NCBI RefSeq assembly: GCF_964656455.1
Contig: NC_135712.1
Coordinates: forward strand, 65,291,239 to 65,355,238
Length of the DNA: 64,000 nt
Source: Halichoerus grypus
Taxonomy: Eukaryota > Chordata > Mammalia > Carnivora > Phocidae
Direction: 5' to 3'
The translations under genes and the position numbers were made by a program. Below the pieces are notes generated by a model. The model searched no databases. It saw only the letters and a program-made list of their open reading frames with translations, and had not been told where the DNA came from. This document shows positions 23,586-35,620 of this stretch, piece after piece (within the stretch, counting starts at the first letter, position 1; each line of letters starts with the position of its first letter).

Positions 23586-24140
23586 AGACCCTAATCAGAT
23601 ATGTACTTTGCATATATTTTGCTAAGTCTGTGGCTTATTTTCTAATTCTCCTAACAGTGTCTTTTACAGAGCAGGAGTTTATAATTTTAATGAAGTCCAA
23701 CTTAACACTTTTTATTTCATGGAATGTGCTTTGGTGTTTTATCTTAAAATTCATTGCCAAATTCAGGTCTTAAAGATTTTTTCCTGTGTTTGCTTCTAGA
23801 AGTTTTGTCATTTTGCATTTTACATTAAAGTTATGATCCATTTTGATCTTTGTGAAAAATGTAAAGTCTGTGTCTAGATTCATTTTATTTGCATATGGAT
23901 GTCAAATTTTTTAAGTACCATTTGTTGAAAAGATTATCATTTCTTCAATGAATTACTTTTGCTCCTTGTCAAAAATCAGTTGATTGTATTTGTGTGTGTC
24001 TACTTTTGGACTATCTAGTCTATTCCATTGATCTGTGTTTCTATTCTTTTGCTGGTACAGTGCTGTCTAGATTATAATCACTTTGAAATAAATCTTATAA
24101 TTAGCTAGTATGAGTCCTCCGACTTTATTATTGTCATTGT

Positions 24141-24232
24141 ATTTCTCCCCATTCCTTCCCCACCTCTTTCCCCCTCCCTACTGCCTTGACTCCTTTTTTC
24201 TCCCCCTCTCTTGCTTCCTTCCTCTTCTGTAT
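24141..24232. repeat. Homopyrimidine-rich tract
   Basis: About 90 bases almost entirely C and T on the plus strand, with only a few interruptions, inside the ancient L1 ORF2. It looks like local expansion of a low-complexity seed. Confidence 0.8.
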
Positions 24233-26944
24233 TGTGTTGGCTATTCTGGGTCTTTTGCCTTTCCATATAAACTTTAGAATTATTTTGTCAGTATTTACAA
24301 AAAAAAAAAAAAACCTTCTGAAGTTTTGATTAAGTTTGCATTGATTCAATCTGTAGATCTAGTTGAGAGTAATGGATGTATTAACAAAATCAAGTCCTCT
24401 AATCCATCAACATAGAATATCCTTTCGTTTGATTTTTCCATTAGATTTTTGAAGTTTTCTGCATATAGATCCTATACATAGGCTGTTAGAATTATATCTA
24501 AGTAGATACAATAGATAAATTTTAATTGCTTTTAGTGTTATTATAGATAGTATTATATTTTTAAATTCAAATCCAATTGTTTATTTGTGGTATATAGAAA
24601 AGTAACTAATAGCAATTGTCCTGTGTCTTGAACCCTTATTATAACTGCTTTTTTAGTTTTATAATATTGTTTTTATCAATTTTTCAGAATTTTTTACATA
24701 AGATAATTATGTCTTCTGTGAATACAGATAATTTCATGTCTTTCTTCCCAATTTATATAAATTTTATTTCTTTTTAATTGTCATATTGCATTAGCTAGGT
24801 CTTCCAATGCAATGTTGCATAGGAGTGGTGAGAGGGGAATCGTTCCCTTGTTCCTGATCTTAGGGGAAAAACATTTAGTTTCTCATTACTAAGGATGATG
24901 TTGCTGTAGGATTTTTGTAGATATTCTTTATCAAGTTGAAGAAGTTCCTCTCTATTCCTAGTTTACTGAGAGTTTCTCACAAATGAATATTAGATTTTTT
25001 CAAATGATTTTCCTACATCTATTGATTATGTTCTTTCTTCTTTAGACTGGTGATATGATTGATTATATTAGTTTTCAATATTGAGCTAGACTTGCATACC
25101 TAGAATAAATTACACTACGTTTTAGTGTAAAATATTTTTTATACATGTTTGGATTTCATTTATTAATATTTTGTTGAGAATGTTTTCATTTATGTTCATG
25201 AGATGTATTGGTTTATAGTTTTCTGTTACTATTATGTCTTTGTCTAGTTTTGGTGTTACAGTAATGCTAGCCTCAAAGAATGGGTTAGGAGGTATTGCCT
25301 CTGCTTCTATTTTCTGAAAGACATTGTAGACAATTGGTATAATTTGTTTCCTTAAATGTTGAGTAGAATTAACTAATGAACATGTTCCAGCCTGGTGCTT
25401 TTTCTGGAAAGTTATTAATTACTGATTTAGTTTCTTTAATAGATCTAGGCCTACTCATACTATCTGTTTCTCTTGTGTGAGTTTTAGTAGGAATTTAGTT
25501 TAGTGGGAATTAGTCCATTTTACCAAGATTATCAAACTTGTGGACATAGAATTTTTCATCATATTCCTTAATGATCCTTTTAATGTCCATGGAATTAATA
25601 CAGTCATCTTCCTTTGTTTCCAATGTTGGCAATCTGTGTTTTCTTTTTTTTTCCCCTCTTGACTAGCCTGATTAGAGGTTTATCAATTTTACTAATCATT
25701 TCAAAGAACCAGCATTGGGTTTCGTTAATTCTCTCAAATTTTTGTTTGTTTCACATCTCTAATTTTTGCTATTTTTTTATTCTCCTTGCTTTAAGTTTAA
25801 ATTGCTCTTCTTTCTCTAGTTTTCTAATGTTAGATTAATGATTTTATATCTCTATTTACTAAAACTTTCATTTAATGCTATAAAATTTCCTATAAGCACT
25901 GCTTCTGCACCTCGTAAACTTTGATTAGTTGTGTTTTCATTTAGTTACTATATTTTAAAATTTCTCTTGAGATTTCTTCTTTGAACCATGCTTGATTTAG
26001 ATTTTTCTCTCTAAATGTGTGGGAATTTTCTACCTATCTTTCTGTATTTGATTTCTAGCTTAATTCCATCATGTTTTGAGAATGTACTTTGTATACACAC
26101 TAATTTAAAATTTGGTAAAAAGTGTTTTATGATCCAGAATGAGTTTATCTTAGTGAATATTTTATGTGAGCCTGATCTAAATATTTTTGCTTTTCTTAAT
26201 TGTAGTAATCTATAAATGTCAGTTAGGTCAAGTAGATTGATGGTATTGTTTTGGTCACCTATATTCTAACTTATTTTCTGCCTGCTTGATTTATCAGTTA
26301 CTGAAAGATGAGTGTTGAAGTCTCCACTACAGTCTCTCTCTATGTACTTTGATGTCTATTGTTAGGTACATACACATTTAAAAACTGTTATGTTGCTTTG
26401 GACAATTCTTTTATCATTATTTAATGCTCTTCTTTATACTCAACAATATATGAAGTCTGCTTTGTCTAAAATTAACATAACTACTTCAGCTTTCTTTTGG
26501 TTAGTATTAGATGGTATATCTTTCCTTTTTTTTCTCTTTTATTTAAGTTCAATTAATTAACATATATTATTGGTTTCAGAGGTACAGGTCTGTGATTCAT
26601 CAGTCTTATATAATACCCAATGCTCATTATATCACGTGCCCTCCTTAATGTCCATCACCCAGTTACCCTATCCCTCTACCCCTCTCCCCTCCAGTAACCC
26701 TCAGTTTGTTTCCTGTGATTAAGAGTCTCTTATGGTTGGTTTCCCTCTCTGGTATCATCTTGTTTTATTTTTTCCTCTCTTCCCCTATGATCTTCTGCCT
26801 TGTTTCTCAAATTCCACATATCAGTGAGATCATATGATAATTGTCTTTCTCTGATTGACTTATTTCACTTGCCATAATACCCTCTAGTTCCATCCATGTC
26901 ATTGCAAATGGCAAGATTTTATTTTTTAATGACTGAATAATATT

Positions 26945-26978
26945 CCATTTATGTGTATGTGTGTATATATATATGTGT

Positions 26979-27026
<48 letters not shown>
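26945..27026. repeat. TG/TA microsatellite
   Basis: A (TG) stretch followed by about 28 TA steps (26983-27026), at the stop-proximal end of L1 ORF2. Copy number is probably variable. Confidence 0.95.
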
Positions 27027-27028
<2 letters not shown>

Positions 27029-28178
27029 ATCTTCTTTATCCATTCATCTGTAGATGGACATCTATGCTCTTTCCATAGTTTTGATACTGTGGACGTTGCT
27101 GTTATAAACGTTGGGGTGCAGGTGCTCCTTCGGATCACTACACTTGATCGTTGGGGTAGATACCCAGTAGTGCAATTGATGGGTTACATGGCAGCTCTAT
27201 TTTCAACTTTTTGAGGAATCTCCATACTATTTTCCAGAGTGGCTGTACCAGCTTACATTCCCACCAAAAGCATAGGAGTGTTCCCCTTTCTCCGCATCCT
27301 TGCCAACGTCTGTCATTTTCTAACTTGTTAATTTTAGCCATTCTGATTGATGTGAGATGGTATCTCATTGTGGTTTTGATTTGTATTTCCCTGATGCCCA
27401 GTGATGTTGACCATTTTTTCATGTGTCCATTGGCCATTTGTATGTCTTCTTTGGAGAAATATCTGTTCATATCTTCTGCCCATTTCTTAACTGGATTATT
27501 TGTTCTTTGGGTGTTGAGTTTGGTAAGTTCTTTATAGGTTTTGGATAACCCTTTATCTGATAAGACATTTGTAAGTAGCTTCTCCCATTCTGTCAGTTGT
27601 CTTTTGGTTTTGTCGACTGTTTCCTTTGCTTTGCAAAAGCTTTTTATCTTGATGAAGTCCCAGTAGTTCATTTTTGCCTTTCTTTCCCTTGCCTTTGGAC
27701 ACATGTCTAGCAAGAAGTTGCTGCGGCTGAGGCCAAAGAGATTCCTGTGTTCTCCTGTAGGATTTTGAAGGATTCCTATCTCACATTTAGGTCTTTCAAT
27801 CCATTTTCAGTCTATTTTTGTGTATGGCTTAAGAGAATGGTCCAGTTTCATTCTTCTGCATGTGGCTGTCCAATTTTCCCAACACCATTTGTTGAAGAGA
27901 CTGTCTTTTCCATTGGATAGTATTTCCTACTCTGTCAAAGATTAGTTGACCGTAGAGTCAAGGGTCCATTTCTGGGCTCTCTGTTCTGTTCCACTGATCT
28001 ATGTGTCTATTTTTGTGCCAGTACCATACTGTCTTGATGATTACAGCTTTGTAATAGAGCTTGAAGTCTGAAATTGTGATGCCACCAGTTTTGGTTTTCT
28101 TTTTCAACATTCCTTTGGCTATTCAAGGCCTTTTCTAGTTCCATACAAATTTTAGGATTATTTGTTCCACTTCTTTGA

Positions 28179-28903
28179 AAAAAGTTGATGATATTTTATT
28201 TTTTTTAAATTTTATTTTATTATGTTATGTTAGTCACCATACAGTACATCATTAGTTTTTGATGTAGTGATCCACGATTCATTGTTTTCGTATAGCACCC
28301 AGTGCTCCATGCAGTACGTGCCCTCCTTAATACCCACCACTGGGCTAACCCATCCCCCCAACTCCCTCTCCTCTAAAACCCTCAGTTTGTTTTTCAGAGT
28401 CCATAGTCTCTCATGGTTCATCTCTCGCTCCAATATCCCCCCCTTCATTTTTCCCTTCCTTCTCCTAATGTCCTCCATGCTATTCCTTGTGTTCCACAAA
28501 TAAATGAAACCATATGATAATTGACTTTCTCTGCTTGACTTATTTCACTTAGCATAATCTCCTCCAGTTCCATCCATGTTGATGTAAAATTTGGGTATTC
28601 ATCCTTTCCGATGGCTGAGTAATATTCCATTGTATATATGGACCACATCTTTTTTATCCATTCATCTGTTGAAGGGCATCTTGGCTCTTTCCACAGTTTG
28701 TCTATTGTGGAAATTGCTGCTATGAACATTGGGGTGCATATGGCCCTTCTTTTCACTACATCTGTGTCTTTGAGGTAAATAACCAGTAGTGCAATTGCTG
28801 GGTCATAGGGTGGCTCTATTTTTAATTTTTTGAGGCACCTCCACACTGTTTTCCAAAGTGGCTGTACCAACTTGCATTACCACCAAAAAGTTGATGGTAT
28901 TTT
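28179..28903 (-). mobile_element. Young L1 3' end, 687 bp, inserted in L1 RT region
   Basis: Target-site duplications of 19 bp with one mismatch (aaaaagttgatgatatttt at 28179-28197; 28885-28903) bracket the body 28198-28884. The insert is an antisense, 5'-truncated L1. It has an A-rich tail at the left, the 3' UTR with cagtacatcattagttt, and the ORF2 C-terminus (WIKKMWSIYTMEYYSAIGKD) at the right. Confidence 0.93.
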
Positions 28904-31446
28904 GATAGGAATTGCATTGAATGTGTAGATTGCTCTAGGTAGCATAGACATTTTCACAATATTTGTTCTAATCTATGAGCATGGAACGTTTTTCCATTTT
29001 TTTTTGTCACCCTCAGTTTTTTTCATGAGTAGTCTATAGTTTTCTGAGTATAGATCCTTTGCCTCTTTGGTTTATTCTTAGGTATCTTATGGCAAGTTGT
29101 AAATGGGATCAACACCTTAATTTCTCTTTCTTCTGTCTCATTGTTAGTGTACAGAAATGGAACTGATTTTTGTGCATTGATTTTATATCCTACCACGTGG
29201 CTGAATTCCTGTATGAGTTCTACCAATTTTGGGGTGGAGTCTTTTGGGTTTTCCACATAGAATATCATGTCATCTGCAAAGAGTGAGAGTTTGACTTCTT
29301 TACCAATTCAGATGCCTTTTATTTCTTTTTGTTGTCTGGTTGCTGAAGGTAGGACATCTAGTTCTATGTTGAACAGCAGTGGTGATAGTGGACATCCCCG
29401 TTGTGTTCCTTACCTTAAGGGAAAAGCTCTCAGTTTTTCCCCATTGAGAATGATATTTGCTGTGGGCTTTTCATAGATGGCTTTTATAATATTGAGGTAT
29501 GTTCCCTCTATCCCTACACTTTGAAGAGTTTTAATCAAGAAAGGATGCCAAATGTTGTCAAATGCTTTTTCTGCATCTTTTGAGAAGATCATATGGTTCT
29601 TGTCTTGTGTTTTATTAATGTGATCTATCATGTTGATTGATTTGCAGATGTTGAACCACCCTTGCAGCCCAGGAATAAATCCCACTTGGTCCTGGTGAAT
29701 TATCCTTTTAATGTACTGTTGGATCCTAATGGCTCATATTTTGGTGAGAATTTTGGCATCCATGTTCATCAGGGATATTGGTCTGTCATTCTCCTCTTTG
29801 ATGGGGTCTTTGTCTGGTTTTGGGATCAAGGTAATGCTGGCCTTATTGAATGAGTTTGGAAGTTTTCCTTCGATTTCTATTTTTTTAAAAAGCTTCAGAA
29901 GAATAGGTATTAATTCTTTTTTAAATGTTTGGTAGAATTCCCCTGGGAAGCCATCTGGCCTTGGACTCTTGTTTTTTGGGAGATTTTTGATTACTGCTTC
30001 AATTTCCTTTCTGGTTATAAGTCTGTTCAGGTTTTCTATTTCTTCCTATTTCAGTTTGGATAGTTTATACATCTCTAGGAATGCATCCATTTCTTCCAGA
30101 TTGCCTAATTTGTTGCCATATAGTTGCTCATAATATGTTCTTAATAATTATTTGTATTTCCTCAGTGTTGGTTGTGATCGTTCCTCTTTTCATTGGTGAT
30201 TTTATTTATTTGGGTCCTTTCTGTTTTCTTTTTGATAAGTCTGGCCAGGAGTTAATCAATCTTATTAATTCTTTCACAGAACCAGCTTCTAGGTTCATTG
30301 ATTTTTCTACTGTTCTTTTGGTTTCTATTTCACTGATTTCTGCTCTGATCTTTATTATTTCTCTTCTCCTGCTGGGTTTAGGCTTTATTTGCTGTTCTTT
30401 CTCCAGCTCCTTTAGGTGTAGGGTTAAGTTGTGTATTTGAGACCTTTCTTGTTTCTTGAGAAAGGCTTGTATTGCTATATACTTCCCTCTTAGGACCGCC
30501 TTTGCTGCATCCCAAAGATTTTGAACAGTTGTGTTTTAATTTTCATTTGTTTCCATGAATTTTTAAAATTCTTCTTTAATTTCTTGATTGACCCATTCAT
30601 TCTTTAGTAGAATGCTCATTAACCTCCATGTACTTGAATTCTTTCCACATTTCTTCTTGTGATTGAGTTCTAGTTTCAAAGCATTGTGGTCTGACAATAT
30701 GCAGGGAATGATCCCAATCTTTTGGTACTGGTTGAGATTTGATTTGTGACCCAGTATGTGGTCTATTCTGGAGAATGTTCCTTGTGCATTCAAGAAGAAT
30801 GTGTATTCTGTTGCTTTATGATGGAAAGTTATGAATATATCTTTTAAATCCATCTGGTCCAGTGTGTCATTCAAAGCCCTTATTTCTTTGTTCATCCTCT
30901 GCTTAAATGATCTGTCCATTTCAGTGAGGGGGGTGTTAAAGTCCCCTACTATTATTGTAGTATTATCAATGTGTTTCTTTAATTTTGTTATTAATTGGCT
31001 TGTATAATTGGCTGCTCCCCTTTGGGGGGCATAAATATTTACAATTGCTAGATCTTCTTATTGGATGGATGCTTTAAGTATGATATAGTGTCCTTCCTCA
31101 TCTCTTATTACAGTATTTGGTTTAAAATCTAATTTGTCTATATAAGAATTGCCACCCCAGCTTTCTTTTGATGTCCATTAGCATGATAAATGGTTTTCCA
31201 CCCCTCACTTTAAATCTGGAGGTGTCTTTGGATCTAAAATGATTCTCTTAAAGATAGCATATGGCTGGGTCTAGCTTTTTTATCCAATCTGATACCCTGT
31301 GTCTTTTGATTGGAGCATTTAGCTCATTTACATTCAGAGTAACTATTAAATATATGAATTTAGTACCATTGTATTACCTGTAAAGTCACTGCTATCGTAT
31401 ATTGCCTTTGTTCCTTTCTGTTCTGTTACTTTTGGGCTCTCTCTGC

Positions 31447-32337
31447 TTAGAGGATCCCTTTTAATATTTCTTGTTGGACTGGTTTGGTGATCAAAAGTTC
31501 TTTTAGTTTCCATTTGTCCTGGAAGTTTTTTATCTTTCCTTCTATTTTGAATGACAGGCTTGTTGGATAAAGCAATCTTGGCTGTGTATTTTTCTCATTT
31601 ACCACCCTGAATCTATCATGCCAGTCCTTTCTGGCCTGCCAGGTCTCTGTGGATAGGTCTTCTGCCAATCTAATATATCTGCTCTTGTGGGCTACAGACC
31701 TCTTGTCCCAAGCTTCTTTTAGGATTTTCTCTTTGTCTGTGAGATTTGCAAGTTTCACTATTATATGTCGGGGTGTTGACCTATTTTTACTGATTTTGAG
31801 GTGGGTTCTCTGTACATCCTGGATTTTGATGCCTATTTCCCTCCCCAGATTAGGGAAGTTCTCTGCTATAATTTGCTCCAATATACCTTCTGCCCCTCTC
31901 ATTCTTTTCTCTTCTTCTGGGATCCTAATTATTCTAATATTGTTTTGCTTTATGGTATCACTTATCTCTCGAATTCTCCCCTCGTGATTCAGTAGTTGTT
32001 TATCTTTTTCTCAGCTTCTTTATTCTCCATCAGTTTGTCTTCTATATCACTAATTCTCTCTTCTGCCTCATTTATCCTAGCAGTTAGAGCCTTCATTTTT
32101 TATTGCATCTCATTAGTAGCCTTTTTGATTTTGAATTGGGTTAGATTTTAGTTCTTTTATTTCTCCAGAAAGGGATTCTCTAGTGTCTTCTATGCCTTTT
32201 TCAAGCCCAGCTAGTATCTTTATAATCATTCTGAACCCTAGTTCTGACATCTGACTTATGTCCATACTGATTAGGTCCCTGGCAGTCAGTACTGCCTCTT
32301 GTTCTCTTTTTTGAGTTGAGTATTTCCATCTTGTCAT
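31447..32337 (-). pseudogene. L1 ORF1, with one well-preserved 151-codon C-terminal half
   Basis: The start ATG is at 32337-32335 (MTRWKYSTQKREQEAVLTAR), and the coiled-coil region follows to about 32113. A shift separates it from the RRM plus C-terminal half at 31902-31447 (ILEQIIAENFPNLGRE, RHIIVKLANLTDKEKI, LSTETWQARKDWHD, ending EILKGIL). It would bind RNA as part of the L1 particle if it were intact. Confidence 0.88.
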
Positions 32338-32458
32338 TCTGTCCAGAGAGGAATAGATGCACAAGAGAAAAAAATACTAAAGTGCCAACAACAACCCCAG
32401 AGAAATATACACTAAATAAATCAGAAGAGACCCAAAACTGGAAAAAAAATTAAAAAAA

Positions 32459-33118
32459 GAATATAATCAGACAGATGAACAGAATAGAGCAATACACTGG
32501 ATTCTCTATGTATTTTGGTCTGTTTTTTAGAAAACTAGATCCCAAAGTTGTAAAGAAAGAAAAACATATATGTACAAAAATAAAATTAAATACAATAAAA
32601 GGATAGAATGTAATTGTAAAAATGGAAATTAAAAGACAAGAAAAAACAAAACAAAAAAAGACCAAGAACAAGAAAAGGAAGGGATATAAACAGGTGACTA
32701 GAACAGAGCAATACACTATCTCCTGAGTGTATTTTGATCTGTTTGCTAGAAGAAACTACATCTCAAAATTGTAAAGAAAGAAAAACTTATATATACAAAA
32801 ATAAAATTAAATATATTGGAAGGATAGACTGTAAATGTAAAGATGAAAATTAAAAAAGACTTTAATAAAACAAAGAATGAAGAAAAAAAAAACAATGAAA
32901 AAGAGAATATGATCAGACAGGTAAATAGAATAGAGCCATACACTAGATTTTGGGTGTATTTTGGTCTGTTTGAAGAAACTGCATCCCAAAAATTGTAAAG
33001 AAAGAAAAACTTATATATATACAAAAATAAGATTAAATACAAGGAAGGGATAGAATGTAATCATAAAAATGAAAATTAAAAAATTAAAAAAAAGAGTTGA
33101 TAAAATAAGAAATTGGTT
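32459..33118. repeat. Three tandem copies of a ~222-bp L1 5' UTR unit
   Basis: Copies begin near 32459, 32679 and 32905. The shared landmark taaagaaagaaaaac falls at 32551, 32772 and 32996, giving spacings of 221 and 224. Each unit holds agagcaatacact-like text, ttttggtctgttt and an AAAATAAAATTAAAT-type stretch. The full-length L1 at 46657 has a single matching unit, on the opposite strand, near 47790-47960. Confidence 0.9.
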
Positions 33119-34669
33119 GAAAAAGGAAAGATAAAAAGTTAAAGTTGAAAGACTAAAGAATCATGGGAACAAAGCCATGAATTCTATGTGCTATATTCCC
33201 CTAATGGTGGAGTTTTGCAGTTTTCAAGGCTCGTCCCTTGAACACAGCTAGGTAACTATTAAATCATTCTGGATACCCAGTAAATCTACCTGAAGACTGA
33301 CAGAACTGCACAACTAGAGGGAGAGAAGAGGCCACATCAAGGAAGGTAGGAAGTGTGGAGACACAGTTTGGAGAGAAACAGATCATGGGTGATGGGGAGG
33401 GGAAGAATCCCTGATCTTGGAGAAAGATGAGAGAGAGTGGAACACACAGTGATATGCATGAAGAGAACACTTCCCCAAAGTCATTGTGAGAAGGGCTGAT
33501 CTTTTTGTTTTTGTAACCAGCAGCACTCAAAGACTGGAATTTTAGAGGTCAGCAGGCTTGGCGGGGATACAGACCTGAGGGTGCTGCCCTATTTCTGGAG
33601 AGCAGGCAGGCAGGCAACCTTGGGGCAGATGGTGTGACCTGAGGATCCCCTGCATGAGAGGGACTGTTTGCTCTTGGAGTTATCAGTGAGAGGTGACATT
33701 AGCAGATGCCTCTCTAGGCACAAAAGAGCCAGTGGGTGCCATTTCCCTCCTCTGGCCCTCAGCATAGGCACAGATATACCTGCTGAGGGTGGCTAACCTG
33801 GACAGTGGCTCTTTGGCATGCTTGCTCCAAATCCAATGCCCCTGCACTCTGGTGCAGCTGCCCTTCTTAGTCAAACCTGCATTCATCCCAAGACAGCAAG
33901 TCCCTCCCCCAAAAGACCAGTGCAGCACAGCACACTGCTAAAGTTTGGAGTTTCCAGAGTTAGCAGGCTTGCCTAGAGTAGTGCCCAAAGTGCACTGTGC
34001 TGCTCCAGATAGGCAAACAACCCAGAGACAGGAATGGTGAAACTAGCAATCTGAAAAACACCTGGGATACAAGAAGGGAAATTATTTGCTCTTCTGGGAA
34101 AACTTCCCTGAGAGCAGCAAGCACTGAGTCTCCTCTCTGGGGACAAAGGAGCTAGCTGGCACCATTTCCTTCCCCCATTCCTCAGCATAAACCAACTTTA
34201 GTAAATAGCACAGCACCAACACTGGTGCCTAACCTGCTTACACCAACTACCACCTGCTTTTCTCGGGCAAGTGTGCTTAAGGACCAGCACAGCTGGCCCC
34301 TTCCCCAGAAGTCTAGCAGAAACCCTTGCATGCACCATGTCTACCAACCATAGAGTTCTGAAAGGCTTCAGTTTTATGGCAAGAAACATCAGATCTCATT
34401 TAACAAGCTGACCAGAGCATACCTAGTTAAAACTCAGCATACTCTAGCTAAGGTCTAAACACTGCCCCCTGCAGGCAAGGAGAGCCTCTGTAGACAACTG
34501 ACCTGAGGGATAGAGCAATCAAAACAGCAGCGGAGTGCATGCAGCACACACCAGAGATGCTTCCTGAAGGGACACGGAGCTTCTTCTCTTCTTCATAAAG
34601 CCATTACTCTCAGGAGTAGTAAACATAACAGGCTTTTCTAACACAGAGAAGAAGACAGACCTAGACAAA

Positions 34670-35538
34670 ATGCCAATATGGAGGAATTCATCCCAAAAGG
34701 GAGAACAAGAAAGGGTTACAGTCAGAGATCTATTGAAATAGATATAAGTAATATGTCTGTTGGAGAATTTAAAGCAATAATCATAAGGATACTTACTAGG
34801 CTTGAGAAAAACATGGACGACATCAGGGAGACCCTTACTACAGAGATAAGAGAGTTAAAAAACAACCAGTCAGAAATGAAAAAATGCAATAACTGAGATT
34901 CAGAATCATCTGGATGTAATGACCACAAGGATGGAAAAAGCATAAGAATGAAAGAGTGATATAGAAGATAGAATTATGGAAAATAGTGAAACTGAACAAA
35001 AGAGTGAAAGAAGAACTATGGATCATGAGAACAGATTTTGGGAACACAGTGACTCCATCAAATGTAATATTCATATCATAGAAGTCCCAGAAGAAGAAGA
35101 AGAGAGAAAAGAGGGCTGAAAGTTTATCTGAAGAAATAATAGCTGAAAACTTCCCTAATCTGGGGGAGGAATCCAGGAGGCACAGAGAACTCCCATCAAA
35201 ATCAGCAAAAGCAGGCAAACACTAAGACATAGTCATATTGGCGAAGTATATTGATAAACAAAAAATCCTAAAAGCCACAAGACAAAAGAAGTCCCTAACT
35301 TACAAGGGAAGACCCATAAGGCCAGCTACAGATCTCTCTACTGAAACTTTACAAGCCAGAAGAGAGTGGCATGATATATTCGACATGGTGGATGGAAAAA
35401 ATCTGCAGCCAAGAATACTCTATCCAGCAAGGCTATCATTAAGAATAGAAAGAGAAAGAGTTTCCCAGACAAACAAAAACTAAAGGATCTTGTGACCACT
35501 AAACCAGCCCTACAAGAAATATTAAAGGGGACTCTTGA
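34670..35538 (+). pseudogene. L1 ORF1, frameshifted
   Basis: The ATG at 34670 gives MPIWRNSSQKGEQERVTVRD and soon stops. A second frame gives the coiled coil IDISNMSVGEFKAIIIRILT. The C-terminal domain at 35238-35483 keeps LSTETLQARREWHDIFDMVD. At least two shifts and stops make it inactive. Confidence 0.83.
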
Positions 35539-35620
35539 GTGGGAAACAAAGACCAAAAGTGACAAAGAATAGAAAGGAACAGAGAAAATCCCCAGAAACA
35601 ATGAAAAAACAAGTAATAAA

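Larger units (their letters stand above)
21601..26523 (-). mobile_element. Ancient L1M-like element, antisense, long
   Basis: The left 1.6 kb matches old L1 3' UTR text, such as accaatattgatacattatt, ggagggagtcattatgc, ctttcagtggctcctgtgtc and taggtgtgctcattgctact. ORF2 follows in antisense from about 23280 (with a SINE at 23372-23585) to the endonuclease region, ending near 26520 at ggtatatctttcc. Many indels leave no open frame. A C/T-rich tract at 24141-24232 replaces ordinary ORF2 sequence. A younger L1 starts at 26524. Confidence 0.75.
26807..31369 (-). pseudogene. L1 ORF2 (endonuclease/reverse transcriptase), frameshifted
   Basis: The start ATG is at 31369-31367 (MVLNSYI, then stop). 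The endonuclease lies at about 31350-30563, with MDRSFKQRMNKEIRALNDTL and FSRIDHILGHKS. The RT lies at about 30130-29020, with [19 protein letters not shown]. The active-site motif FADD is intact near 29275, but the frame is broken around it. The C-terminal block is at 27713-27138. The end is invaded by an (AT)n microsatellite at 26966-27026, which codes an IYIYIY run. It cannot be translated as one protein. Confidence 0.88.
26524..33222 (-). mobile_element. LINE-1, near-complete, antisense, with tripled 5' UTR unit
   Basis: The 3' end is at 26524 (poly-T-like, then ttaacatatattattgg). ORF2 runs 31369-26807, ORF1 32337-31447, and the 5' UTR from 32338 to about 33222. The 5' UTR includes three tandem copies of a 222-bp unit. 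By comparison with the L1 at 46657, roughly the first 900 nt of 5' UTR are missing. A second L1 in the opposite direction begins at once. A 687-bp L1 tail is inserted at 28198-28884. Confidence 0.9.

Noticed and set aside
32459..33118. CRISPR-like or satellite array
   Set aside because: There are only three copies of about 222 bp, without spacers, located in an L1 5' UTR of a mammalian genome.
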